A stretch of DNA of 15,365 nt from Pseudobacteriovorax antillogorgiicola (GCA_945897695.1 CAMDGW010000040.1:1-15365); one strand, 5' to 3'. Counted from the first letter of the stretch, positions 8,158 through 14,962 are shown. Program-made: numbers and translations. The notes: generated from the sequence alone by a model not told the origin.

Positions 8158-8834
8158 CATCTCATCAATCTCATCCATGGAAAACCTTGCTTTGGGATCT
8201 GGACGGAACGATCACCGATCCAAGGGACGGGATTATCGGCGCCTACACGGAGTTTCTTCGTGAAGCGGGACGTCCTGTACCTCCACAGGCGGAACTCAGG
8301 TGGGTGATTGGTCCACCCCTGCGGGACTGCATGGCCAAACTTCTGGGAACAAACCATAGCGATACGATTGAGCAGGCCGTCATTCGTTACCGACACTGGT
8401 ATGTAACGGAAGGCCTGATGTACCGCGATACCCCCTATGAGGGCATCCGAGAATTGCTGACTGACCTGGAAATCGCAGGATTTCGGATGTTTGTTGCAAC
8501 CGCCAAGGCGCACACATACGGCCGCCTGATTCTCAGACATTGGGGGCTAGAGGATTTTTTTGAAGACATTCACGGCAGCGAACTCGACGGCACCAGAAGT
8601 AACAAGGCCGACCTCTTACGCTGGATGCTGGAAAAATACAATATCCCGGCCGATACGTCCGTGGTAATGATTGGAGACCGCAGCCATGATGCGGTTGCGG
8701 CCAAAGCAAATAATCTGACTAGCCTTGGCGTCGGTTATGGCTACGGCTCGTTCGCGGAACTTAAAAGCGCTGGAGTAGATCACTATTGTGCATCAGTAGA
8801 AGATCTTGGAAAGATCCTACTTAGCAAAACCTAA
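8154..8834 (+). CDS. HAD-superfamily hydrolase (phosphoglycolate phosphatase/5'-nucleotidase-like)
   Basis: A 226-residue HAD phosphatase with an alpha-helical cap (type C1, about residues 22-95). The catalytic motifs are complete: DLDGT (15-19, nucleophile D15 and acid D17), Thr116 in FVATAK, Lys151 in NKADLL and GDRSHD (174-179). The segments GPPL (53-56), a PYEGI stretch (94-98) and GVGYGYG (192-198) are typical of the Gph/PpaX-like subfamily that includes small-molecule phosphatases such as phosphoglycolate phosphatase and 5'-nucleotidases. The substrate cannot be told from sequence. The gene overlaps the acyltransferase gene by four bases (ATGA) and ends the operon. A phosphate-removing step in lipid metabolism is possible but unsupported. 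Confidence 0.88.
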   Translation: MTSHQSHPWKTLLWDLDGTITDPRDGIIGAYTEFLREAGRPVPPQAELRWVIGPPLRDCMAKLLGTNHSDTIEQAVIRYRHWYVTEGLMYRDTPYEGIRELLTDLEIAGFRMFVATAKAHTYGRLILRHWGLEDFFEDIHGSELDGTRSNKADLLRWMLEKYNIPADTSVVMIGDRSHDAVAAKANNLTSLGVGYGYGSFAELKSAGVDHYCASVEDLGKILLSKT

Positions 8835-8858
8835 AACCGGTAAATGCGTCAAAACTTA

Positions 8859-8889
8859 TTGAGAAAATCATGATAGCTTGGGCTACTAT
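8859..8889 (+). promoter_or_regulatory. Candidate promoter for the SOUL lipoprotein gene
   Basis: TTGAGA (8859-8864) and TACTAT (8884-8889) are separated by 19 bases, slightly longer than ideal. They lie in the 93-base gap before the SOUL gene and would give a leader of about 30 bases. Pattern match only. Confidence 0.35.
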
Positions 8890-8927
8890 CTGAAACAGCT
8901 CAACACACAGATGGAATATTGTACAGC

Positions 8928-9569
8928 ATGAAGTATCATTCGTTCGGTGGTCTTTGTTTTTTTGTGGTCTTATTTTTTACAGGATGCGCAATGGGGAGAA
9001 TTGAAGAACCCAAGTTTGAGTTAATTGATCAGTCTGGAGATTTTGAAATCCGACGTTATGGCTCTACGATCGTCGCCGAAACAACGGTCGACGGAAGTTT
9101 CTATGATGCTCCGAGCGAAGGTTTTAGACGTCTGGCTGGGTATATTTTTGGCAAAAACAAATCGAAGGGCAAGATCGCCATGACAGCCCCAGTGGCGATG
9201 GCAGAGAGCCCCTCTGAAAAAATCGCCATGACTGCACCAGTGTCTCAAACACAGGCCGCAAATACGGGCACAAGTAACCAATGGATCATTACGTTCACCA
9301 TGCCAAGTTCTTATACTATGGAAACCCTGCCAACTCCTGAAGACTCAAGAGTTCGCCTGAAACATGCGCCAGGTTACAAGGCTGCTGTCCGAAAATTTAG
9401 TGGCTTTAATAGCGATGAGACGGTCAAGAAAAATACAGAGCAGCTTCTAGAGTTCATCAAGGAACGAAGGCTAGAGCCAGCTGGCTCGCCGATGTATGCT
9501 CGCTACAATCCACCATGGACGCCATGGTTTCTAAGGCGTCATGAATTAATTATTCCTGTTTTTGATTGA
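8928..9569 (+). CDS. SOUL heme-binding family lipoprotein
   Basis: A 213-residue SOUL/HBP-family protein. Eukaryotic relatives bind heme or porphyrins, whereas bacterial versions are poorly characterised. The N-terminus is a lipoprotein signal with lipobox FTGC (Cys20), so the domain should sit on the periplasmic or outer face. The SOUL domain covers about 29-213: the opening strands DFEIRRYG and IVAETTV, FRRLAGYIFG, the doubled IAMTAPV motif characteristic of this family, and the closing ELIIPV strand. The ATG at 8928 gives a standard signal peptide. A TTG nine bases earlier would add three residues. No strong ribosome-binding site is evident. The gene appears monocistronic and converges with the M20 hydrolase gene, 17 bases away. 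Confidence 0.88.
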   Translation: MKYHSFGGLCFFVVLFFTGCAMGRIEEPKFELIDQSGDFEIRRYGSTIVAETTVDGSFYDAPSEGFRRLAGYIFGKNKSKGKIAMTAPVAMAESPSEKIAMTAPVSQTQAANTGTSNQWIITFTMPSSYTMETLPTPEDSRVRLKHAPGYKAAVRKFSGFNSDETVKKNTEQLLEFIKERRLEPAGSPMYARYNPPWTPWFLRRHELIIPVFD

Positions 9570-9586
9570 TCCCGAGCTGGGGGACA

Positions 9587-11302
9587 TCACATTTTGGGTG
9601 AAGGCTTAGCCCCTACCCCGAGAAACTGCTTCAGATAAAACTCCGTGACATCCGTAGCAAAACGCATGGCGCCCACAGAGATCTGCTCATTATCTCCGTG
9701 GCTATGTTCATCATGTGGATCAAGCATAATAGGCTCAAAGCCATAAACGATCATGCCTCTTTGACGAAAATAGGCTGCATCGGTCGTAGAGTTTAAGATG
9801 GGGGTTTCGACTGGCGGTCTATTACCTGGATCTGGATGAAACTTTTTGTTTGCAGAGTTGATCGCAGCAAACAGAGCGGTGTTTGTTGATGATGCACCCG
9901 TCTGGACAGCGTCGTCAGTAATTTTCAATGCTATAGGCAAGCCCTTGATCAGTCGCCTTACTTGATCCAAGATGGCATCGCGCGACTCACTGGGCAGGAG
10001 TCTAAAATCTAGGGCGAACTCAGCTCGCTCCCGTCCGTGCTCATCTGAAACGGATGCCAAGCGTCGAACGGTCAGTGCTTTAGCTGCCAGTTTTTTTTGC
10101 TGGATTGCGATGTCTATGGCCACAATAGACTTGGTAAGTAAGACATTTGCACCGCCATCAAGCGGTGGCAAAGATGCATGCCCCGCTTCGCCTGAACTCT
10201 TAAAATGTAAAACAACGCGGTCTTTTTCTTGATTAACGACCTCAAACCTAGTTCCCTCGGGCAATAACGTCCGTAGCGTTCGTTCCACGTTTCCTCGAGA
10301 CTTTGGCTCGGTTTGCAACACCACTTCAGCTTCGGCCGTCGCAGGGATCGTGTTACCCTTACCCACTCCACCAAGGATCGTCAGCGCATGAGTTGTCGAA
10401 CGATTGGCTCGTTCTATTTTACCAGTGGGCTCCTTCCAGTGAACCATTTCCGACGCCGGTTCGACTTTGCCTTTGAATTCTGAAACAAGCTTCAAAGCTG
10501 CGCGAGCCATTATTAGAAGTTTTTCAGCGTCTGAAAGATTTGCAGGTTTGACCGAGAACGTTAGCTCAAGCCGGGCTTTTTCCCCAGGCGAGACCTCCCA
10601 CCGCACAGGTCTGCCACTAGCAGTCGGGATATACCCGCCCTCAGTCACTACGAACTCAGGATTTCCCAAAACCTCGCCGCGATTTTTAAGCATCCATTCC
10701 GCACCGCTGATCACCCCGCGGACCGGATCAAAAGGACCTTCTTCATTTGATGTGCCCAAAAAAATCAGATCTCGGTTCATCTCCCACTTTTGCGCTTTTG
10801 CCCGTGCGAGCATCAGAGCCTGGTAGGTACCAGTGGCCTTCATATCAAACGTGCCACGACCGAAAATGATACCGTTGCGGATCTCGCCACTAAAAGGCGG
10901 GACTGTCCATCGCGAAGACTCCGCAGGGACAACATCCATATGATTGAGTAGCAAAATGGGCCTTAAACCAGATTTACTTCCCCTAACACGGGCAATAATA
11001 TTGGCCCGGTCGTGCCCAAATGGAAGCGGTATGATCTCCGACTCAATTCCGTAGCGATCAAAAAACTTCTTCCAAAATCTGGCTGCCTTACCCTCGCAGC
11101 CTGGAGGATTTGAGGTGTTAACCGCCACGTATGAGGCTAACAGGGTCTCAGGCCTCAGCGTGCTCAGGTCTTCCTCGTCTGGAAGTAACCCTTCTTGCAC
11201 ATGATGACATGGGTTTTCTGCAGTGCTTGCCGCCAAGGGCAAGCGCTGCAAAACAAAAAACTGCATAAAAATGACTACAAATATCCACGGCAATCGCTGC
11301 AC
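9587..11302 (-). CDS. Exported M20-family metallohydrolase (PM20D1/carboxypeptidase S-like)
   Basis: A 571-residue M20 peptidase/deacylase with an N-terminal signal segment (about 5-25, ending in LAAS). Visible motifs are HMD (121-123; metal ligand H121 and D123), GRGTFDMK (148-155; bridging D153), TSNEEGP (184-190; base E187 and ligand E188), the VVTEGG segment (218-223; probable ligand E221), the lid-domain GHASLPP (374-380) and the C-terminal HSHGDNE (533-539; ligand H535). Length and the EGG segment fit the carboxypeptidase S/PM20D1 branch, whose members hydrolyse peptides or N-acyl amino acids. The start is a GTG at 11302, supported by GAGG seven bases upstream; the first in-frame ATG would cut the signal peptide. 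Location is probably periplasmic, or inner-membrane-anchored if the signal is not cleaved. Confidence 0.88.
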   Translation of the reverse strand: MQRLPWIFVVIFMQFFVLQRLPLAASTAENPCHHVQEGLLPDEEDLSTLRPETLLASYVAVNTSNPPGCEGKAARFWKKFFDRYGIESEIIPLPFGHDRANIIARVRGSKSGLRPILLLNHMDVVPAESSRWTVPPFSGEIRNGIIFGRGTFDMKATGTYQALMLARAKAQKWEMNRDLIFLGTSNEEGPFDPVRGVISGAEWMLKNRGEVLGNPEFVVTEGGYIPTASGRPVRWEVSPGEKARLELTFSVKPANLSDAEKLLIMARAALKLVSEFKGKVEPASEMVHWKEPTGKIERANRSTTHALTILGGVGKGNTIPATAEAEVVLQTEPKSRGNVERTLRTLLPEGTRFEVVNQEKDRVVLHFKSSGEAGHASLPPLDGGANVLLTKSIVAIDIAIQQKKLAAKALTVRRLASVSDEHGRERAEFALDFRLLPSESRDAILDQVRRLIKGLPIALKITDDAVQTGASSTNTALFAAINSANKKFHPDPGNRPPVETPILNSTTDAAYFRQRGMIVYGFEPIMLDPHDEHSHGDNEQISVGAMRFATDVTEFYLKQFLGVGAKPSPKM

Positions 11303-11358
11303 TAAGTGACCTCATCTGTCTGCCCTAAAACCGCGAATACGGCGCAGGAGTACCGTCA

Positions 11359-11454
11359 ATGAGCCAGTGGGCGGCCAAGGTCCCCATCATACACGAAAAA
11401 AATTACCAGAAAATAGCCTTTCCCATGCCGTGTGTAAGGCTTTGTATTTTGTAG
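11359..11454 (+). CDS. Candidate small ORF (31 residues)
   Basis: An ATG at 11359 follows AGGAG with an ideal eight-base gap and opens a 31-codon frame that ends with TAG at 11454. The encoded peptide is mildly basic, with two Cys near the C-terminus and no membrane segment or recognised motif. It lies in the 261-base gap between the M20 gene (divergent) and the 95-residue gene. It may be a small protein, a leader peptide or chance. The ribosome-binding site is the only support. Confidence 0.3.
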   Translation: MSQWAAKVPIIHEKNYQKIAFPMPCVRLCIL

Positions 11455-11469
11455 GATTCCCCCCATTCA

Positions 11470-11501
11470 TAGACATAAATTGACCCAATTTGTGATAAAC
11501 T
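11470..11501 (+). promoter_or_regulatory. Weak promoter candidate for the 95-residue gene
   Basis: TAGACA (11470-11475) and an extended -10 (TG-A-TAAACT; hexamer 11496-11501) are 20 bases apart. An overlapping alternative -35, TTGACC at 11480-11485, has no good partner at 17 bases. A strong GGAGG ribosome-binding site follows at 11555-11559, so a promoter is expected in this stretch, but the exact hexamers are uncertain. Confidence 0.3.
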
Positions 11502-11563
11502 AAAGTTAGATGGTGGTTTTCCGATTCTTCCTTTAGGACACCACGTTTCTAGGCGGAGGCTTT

Positions 11564-11851
11564 ATGACAAAACACGATGATGCCAAATCTGAAGCTGCAG
11601 CGAAAATTATACCTTTGCGCCCCACCGCAAAAACTAAACTCGACACCACTACAGTCAAGATGCTGAAGATCGCCGATGAGATTGATCACGTCATTCTTCG
11701 TCATGTTGAGGCAGGCGACATCGATTTAAAGGAACTGGCAGGTCTCTTAAGTCACCGCCTTGGCTCATTGGTAAAACACCTTGAAAACAAGGAAGCCTTG
11801 GTCGACGTCTGCGTTGACGTTCTCAAAAAACAAGCGGCCGTAGACGAGTAA
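11564..11851 (+). CDS. Hypothetical small helical protein upstream of the histone gene
   Basis: A 95-residue protein that I do not recognise. The start is well supported: GGAGG ends four bases before the ATG. Residues 1-30 form a Lys/Ala/Pro/Thr-rich, probably disordered basic tail. Residues 31-93 look like three amphipathic helices separated at AGDID (51-55) and LENKE (73-77). The C-terminal end is acidic. There is no signal peptide or membrane segment, so it should be cytoplasmic. It is followed by a strong terminator and then by the separately promoted histone gene. A nucleoid-related or DNA-binding role is suggested only by its neighbour and basic tail. Confidence 0.75.
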   Translation: MTKHDDAKSEAAAKIIPLRPTAKTKLDTTTVKMLKIADEIDHVILRHVEAGDIDLKELAGLLSHRLGSLVKHLENKEALVDVCVDVLKKQAAVDE

Positions 11852-11876
11852 CCCCCTGATACTAAAATTAATTTTT

Positions 11877-11907
11877 GAAAACCCTGTTTAGGGGTTTTCA
11901 TTTTTTA
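11877..11907 (+). terminator. Intrinsic terminator after the 95-residue gene
   Basis: A stem GAAAACCC / GGGTTTTC (left arm 11878-11885, right arm 11893-11900; an extra flanking T-A pair is possible) with a seven-base loop is followed immediately by ATTTTTT. This is a standard rho-independent terminator placed 26 bases after the stop codon, and it isolates the upstream gene from the histone gene. Confidence 0.87.
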
Positions 11908-11920
11908 AGACATCTGCCAT

Positions 11921-11929
11921 GTTATAAGT
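11921..11929 (+). promoter_or_regulatory. Extended -10 promoter for the histone gene
   Basis: TG-T-TATAAG (11921-11929) matches an extended -10 element. No good -35 is seen because the region upstream is the T-tract of the terminator. Transcription would begin near 11936, giving a leader of about 36 bases before the histone ATG. Confidence 0.5.
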
Positions 11930-11971
11930 CATATCCAATAGATCATTGATCGCCGCTATAGGGAGGACTCT

Positions 11972-12157
11972 ATGAGTCAGGTTTTGGTTATTGCAAGTAA
12001 AGTGAAGCAACTCATTAAAGATCAGTCAGGCATGAACACATCCGCCAGCGTTATGGAAGCTTTGACAAAGGTCATTGAGCGCGAAGTTCAGAAGGCGATC
12101 GAGCGCGCCAAAAACGAAGGTCGTAAAACCGTTATGGATCGTGATTTTGAATCATAA
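11972..12157 (+). CDS. Bacterial histone-fold protein (HBb-like, DUF1931 type)
   Basis: A 61-residue single histone-fold protein resembling the Bdellovibrio bacteriovorus histone HBb (Bd0055), a DNA-binding nucleoid protein. The expected helix-loop-helix-loop-helix layout is visible: helix 1 from VLVIASKVKQLIK (4-16), a turn ending NTSAS (22-26), the long basic helix 2 (about 26-49), then GRKTVMDRDF (50-59), the R-T...D motif that opens helix 3 in archaeal and bacterial histones. Family members dimerise, and HBb is reported to bend DNA rather than wrap it. The start is clear, with GGAGG five bases before the ATG. The gene stands alone between a terminator and a convergent HAD gene and has its own promoter, consistent with high independent expression. 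Confidence 0.88.
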   Translation: MSQVLVIASKVKQLIKDQSGMNTSASVMEALTKVIEREVQKAIERAKNEGRKTVMDRDFES

Positions 12158-12179
12158 TTTTTGATCTGAAGTCTGTGGT

Positions 12180-13106
12180 CTAAAGACTTAGCTCTTTCAG
12201 AAGATCCGAGAATGTCGCGAAAACCACACTTGGTTTGGGCGCACTTGGATCATCTGATTTTATATAGACATTTTTCTGTACATTTTGGATCGGACTGAAC
12301 AGAGCTAAGCTAGCCAAAGTACCGGGATCCAGTCTTGTGCCATACTCGGCCCAAGCACTCCGTACGCCAAGCCGATTTCCAAGTCCGATATCTTTTCTCA
12401 GATTGTCTCCAATCCACAAAACGCCCTGTCGCTGCTCAACTGGCTCATCTAGCTCATAATCCATCAGAACGGTTTTCAGGCCGCGCACCCCTGGTTTTTC
12501 ATAATCGTCGGGAAGGATTCTTATTTTGCCTTTGAATCCAAAATTACTTTGCTGAAGATGTTTCAATAAAATTTCTGGATCAACTTTCACACGACGATTC
12601 AACTCACAAGTTGGCACCCGCGGATCGGCTAGGCCATAAACTGCATCGAAAAACTCCAGTAAACCAAGTTTGTTTAACTTCCACATGGCCACGTATCGCG
12701 GTGCATCAGTTAAGGCGACAATCGGAAGATCTGGGTAGTGCCGTCGAATTTCAGCAAACGTGCCATGAACTTCTGTGTAGGGTTTCAGTACCGACTGAGC
12801 GGCTTTCATGAAGGCCTCTCGACCCTTAAACACTGCTTCGCTCAGCATCGAATCGATATCGTTGCCATAAAATTGATTCACTGATCTCAGTTCCTGAGCC
12901 AGGAACGGATATTCAATACTGCCGTGGGTAGTAAAGACGTCACGCGCCTCGCCAGCGAGGATTTCTCTTGTAGAACCAATAACTCCTGCGACTGTATCCA
13001 GCAATGCGTTGAAAGAGGTCACATAGTAATTAACCCAATCAAACACCGTATTATCGATGTCCGTCACAATTAATTTGTAGGGGCTTTTCTTGTTGTTATT
13101 ACTCAA
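12180..13106 (-). CDS. HAD-superfamily hydrolase
   Basis: A 308-residue HAD-fold hydrolase of unassigned substrate. The core motifs are complete: DIDNT (16-20, with Asn in place of the usual Gly of DxDGT; nucleophile D16, acid D18), T133 in ALTDAP, K204 in YEKPG and GDNLRKD (233-239; D234 and D239). The cap lies between motifs I and II (about 24-125). The distance between motif II and the lysine is long (about 70 residues) and contains an extra segment. The start is a TTG at 13106 with AAGG at a suitable distance; no in-frame ATG precedes motif I. The gene is the third of a probable operon, 18 bases after the LpxL-like gene, but nothing in it ties it directly to lipid chemistry. Confidence 0.82.
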   Translation of the reverse strand: MSNNNKKSPYKLIVTDIDNTVFDWVNYYVTSFNALLDTVAGVIGSTREILAGEARDVFTTHGSIEYPFLAQELRSVNQFYGNDIDSMLSEAVFKGREAFMKAAQSVLKPYTEVHGTFAEIRRHYPDLPIVALTDAPRYVAMWKLNKLGLLEFFDAVYGLADPRVPTCELNRRVKVDPEILLKHLQQSNFGFKGKIRILPDDYEKPGVRGLKTVLMDYELDEPVEQRQGVLWIGDNLRKDIGLGNRLGVRSAWAEYGTRLDPGTLASLALFSPIQNVQKNVYIKSDDPSAPKPSVVFATFSDLLKELSL

Positions 13107-13124
13107 TGGCGGCCTTTAGAACGT

Positions 13125-14045
13125 CTACTTCCAGCGATCATGCACCCACCAATACTGATCAGGGCAACGCCGGATTATCTCCTCCACTATTGTATTGCAT
13201 TGCAGGGCCCGACTCAAAATGTCGGCCTTGGGGTCTCCTGACGACGTAAACTGGACCTCCGGAAGGACATGCACTACGTGACGGGCAAAGCCAATGCGTT
13301 CGCAGTAAGCAGGAACAACCGGAGCTGGGCACTTCTCCCAGATGGCTCCCAGACTTGTATTGGTCTTTGCAGGCTTTCCAAAAAGCGGAATCCGAGGCTC
13401 ACCCGGCCTCGCCTGGTCCAGCATGAAGCCGGCGATTCGCTTTTCTTCAAGGGCCCGACGCATGGCAATAAAACCCTCGCCTTTTTTTGAGCGAACAAAA
13501 GCGTCCATACCCTGCTTGGTTCGACTTTCGAAAATAAAACGATTGACCCCAGCCATGGATCCCACTTTTTTAACAGGAGTCGTCACCTTTGCAAATTTTT
13601 TGGAGAATATCATGGCCAACGCTTCAAAGTTCCCCGTGTGGGTACAAATAACGTAGACACCTTTGCCCCCGTCTAGGGCTTTTTGCATGATTTCCGGATT
13701 AGCAATACTGACCCGAGGCGCCATGTCGTTCGAGTAGACCCAAAATAATTCTATGAACGTTGTGACGAGGTGAATCATCGCACGACGTCCCATGGCAGCG
13801 GCGTCCTCATCCGAAATTTCAGGAAAGGCCGTCTTAATATTGCGAATAACGAGTGGCCGCCTGAGGCGCACAACGTCAAAAAGAGCTACGCCGAGGACTT
13901 TGGCAAATCCAGAAAGAAGTGATTCCGGGACAGCGCCCAAGAAGCGGGCAAAAACCGACATTAAAAAGTACAAGATCTCACAACCTCTAGAGATGGCGAG
14001 TACTGACTTAGGGAGCCGTACCACCTTGGTGCCAATAACGATCAA
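13125..14045 (-). CDS. Lipid A biosynthesis acyltransferase (LpxL/HtrB family)
   Basis: Up to 306 residues, a late acyltransferase that adds a secondary acyl chain to lipid A at the inner membrane. The family hallmarks are RNIKTAFPE (68-76), the catalytic HX4E as HTGNFE (136-141), MLDQARPGEP (208-217) followed by LFGKPAKT (221-228), and the closing YWWVHDRWK. Which member (LpxL, LpxM or LpxP type) cannot be decided. The start is uncertain. The TTG at 14045 overlaps the ATPase gene by 38 bases without a ribosome-binding site, and a TTG at 13973 (residue 25) is preceded by AGAGG and gives a more typical N-terminus. The gene is sandwiched between the MlaF-like ATPase and HAD genes, so lipid A acylation and lipid transport may be co-expressed. 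Confidence 0.9.
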   Translation of the reverse strand: MIVIGTKVVRLPKSVLAISRGCEILYFLMSVFARFLGAVPESLLSGFAKVLGVALFDVVRLRRPLVIRNIKTAFPEISDEDAAAMGRRAMIHLVTTFIELFWVYSNDMAPRVSIANPEIMQKALDGGKGVYVICTHTGNFEALAMIFSKKFAKVTTPVKKVGSMAGVNRFIFESRTKQGMDAFVRSKKGEGFIAMRRALEEKRIAGFMLDQARPGEPRIPLFGKPAKTNTSLGAIWEKCPAPVVPAYCERIGFARHVVHVLPEVQFTSSGDPKADILSRALQCNTIVEEIIRRCPDQYWWVHDRWK

Positions 14046-14826
14046 TAAACCGACCCGGCAAATCTAACTCCCGGGCATACTCTTCATCAAGGCCAATGAG
14101 ACGAACACTCAAGAAATGCTTGACCCAATCCGGGCCAGAGACCAAAAGCTCCCGCCAGGGGCCATCCGCAACAACACGACCCTCGTGCACGATCACCACC
14201 CGGTCGGCAAATCTGATTGCGATTTCAACATTAGATGTGGAGACCAACATCGCTTTCTCGCTAGTCTTACCGGCCAGATCCCGAATCATATTGAGAATAA
14301 TGGTGGAGGTTACCGGATCAAGCCCTGCTGTCGGCTCATCAAAAAATGCCACCACCGGATCGGTGGCCAAAGCCCGAACAATACCCACCCGGCGCTGCAT
14401 ACCACCCGAAAGCTCAAAGGGGAACTGGTGCTCAGTGCGCCCAATCTTAACGGCCTGAAGAAGGTCTTTGACACGCCGATCCATTTCTTGAACAGAAAAA
14501 TCAGTCATATGCTCCATAGCAAAGAACAGGTTTTCCCTAACCGTCATAAAGTCGAACAAGGCACCCTGCTGAAAGGCCATACCAACTTTGCGCAAAACCT
14601 GCCGTCGCTCGGTATCTGAGGACATTAAAACCATGTCTTTACCCATCAGTTCAACGCTACCGGCATCCGGAGGCAAAAGGCCCAGGATTATTTTCAATAT
14701 AGTTGTCTTCCCGCACCCACCTGGTCCAAGGAGGCTGATGCGCTCCCCTGGCTCCACTGAAAATGTGATATTTTTGAGCAGCTGTTCACTGCCAAATGAT
14801 TTCTGGACGCCGTTTAAACGGATCAT
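14008..14826 (-). CDS. ABC transporter ATP-binding protein, MlaF/phospholipid-transport-like
   Basis: A 272-residue ABC ATPase. The ATG at 14826 is preferred over one at 14943 because GGGGAG lies just upstream and the domain begins directly with MIRLNGVQKSF. Motifs are Walker A GPGGCGKT (34-41), Q-loop FQQGALF (85-91, the FQxGALF form seen in MlaF), signature LSGGMQRR (139-146), Walker B FFDE (161-164, E164) and D-loop AGLD (167-170). The H-loop is unusual: where VSHD is expected the sequence is VSTS (195-198), so the switch histidine is missing. About 30 extra C-terminal residues follow the ATPase core. MlaF drives phospholipid transport with an MlaE permease and an MCE-domain partner; neither is encoded in this window. 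The gene is first in a probable operon with the LpxL-like acyltransferase. Confidence 0.85.
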   Translation of the reverse strand: MIRLNGVQKSFGSEQLLKNITFSVEPGERISLLGPGGCGKTTILKIILGLLPPDAGSVELMGKDMVLMSSDTERRQVLRKVGMAFQQGALFDFMTVRENLFFAMEHMTDFSVQEMDRRVKDLLQAVKIGRTEHQFPFELSGGMQRRVGIVRALATDPVVAFFDEPTAGLDPVTSTIILNMIRDLAGKTSEKAMLVSTSNVEIAIRFADRVVIVHEGRVVADGPWRELLVSGPDWVKHFLSVRLIGLDEEYARELDLPGRFIDRYWHQGGTAP

Positions 14827-14861
14827 AGAGCTCCCCAACCACTGAAGTAGGTCATTGCAAC

Positions 14862-14890
14862 ATTGTAAGGCAGAACAAGACATGCCGCAA
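14862..14890 (-). promoter_or_regulatory. Candidate promoter for the ABC ATPase-lpxL-HAD operon
   Basis: On the minus strand, TTGCGG (14885-14890; 3 of 6) and TACAAT (14862-14867; 5 of 6) are separated by exactly 17 bases. Transcription would start near 14855 and give a leader of about 28 bases before the ATG at 14826. The position agrees with the chosen start and is inconsistent with the longer 14943 start. Confidence 0.5.
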
Positions 14891-14962
14891 TTTCTGCACT
14901 GGTTAAAAAACAAAGAATTTGTCATGATCTCGGGATCAGACATCCGAACAGATGTGACAGGA

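Noticed and set aside
9180..9240. Direct repeat of the IAMTAPV-coding segment
   Set aside because: The doubled motif is a normal feature of SOUL-family proteins, not a DNA repeat of interest.
9021..9281. Minus-strand ORF inside the SOUL gene
   Set aside because: Antisense to clear SOUL motifs, with an odd His/Cys-rich composition typical of a shadow frame.
10599..10648. Possible missing metal ligand in the M20 enzyme (TEGG instead of DEGG)
   Set aside because: In related M20 enzymes the ligand appears to be the Glu of this segment, which is present.
11415..11451. AGCCTT / AAGGCT hairpin followed by a T-rich stretch as a terminator
   Set aside because: The loop is long (15 bases), the stem is short and the T-tract is interrupted; it is mentioned only as part of the small-ORF finding.
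12169..12189. Hairpin AAGTCT / AGACTT between the histone and HAD genes as a bidirectional terminator
   Set aside because: The stem is only six A/T-rich pairs and no T-tract follows on either strand.
14827..14943. N-terminal 39-residue extension of the ABC ATPase
   Set aside because: The extension is Cys-rich and unlike the family, it overlaps the candidate promoter, and the ATG at 14826 has a better ribosome-binding site.
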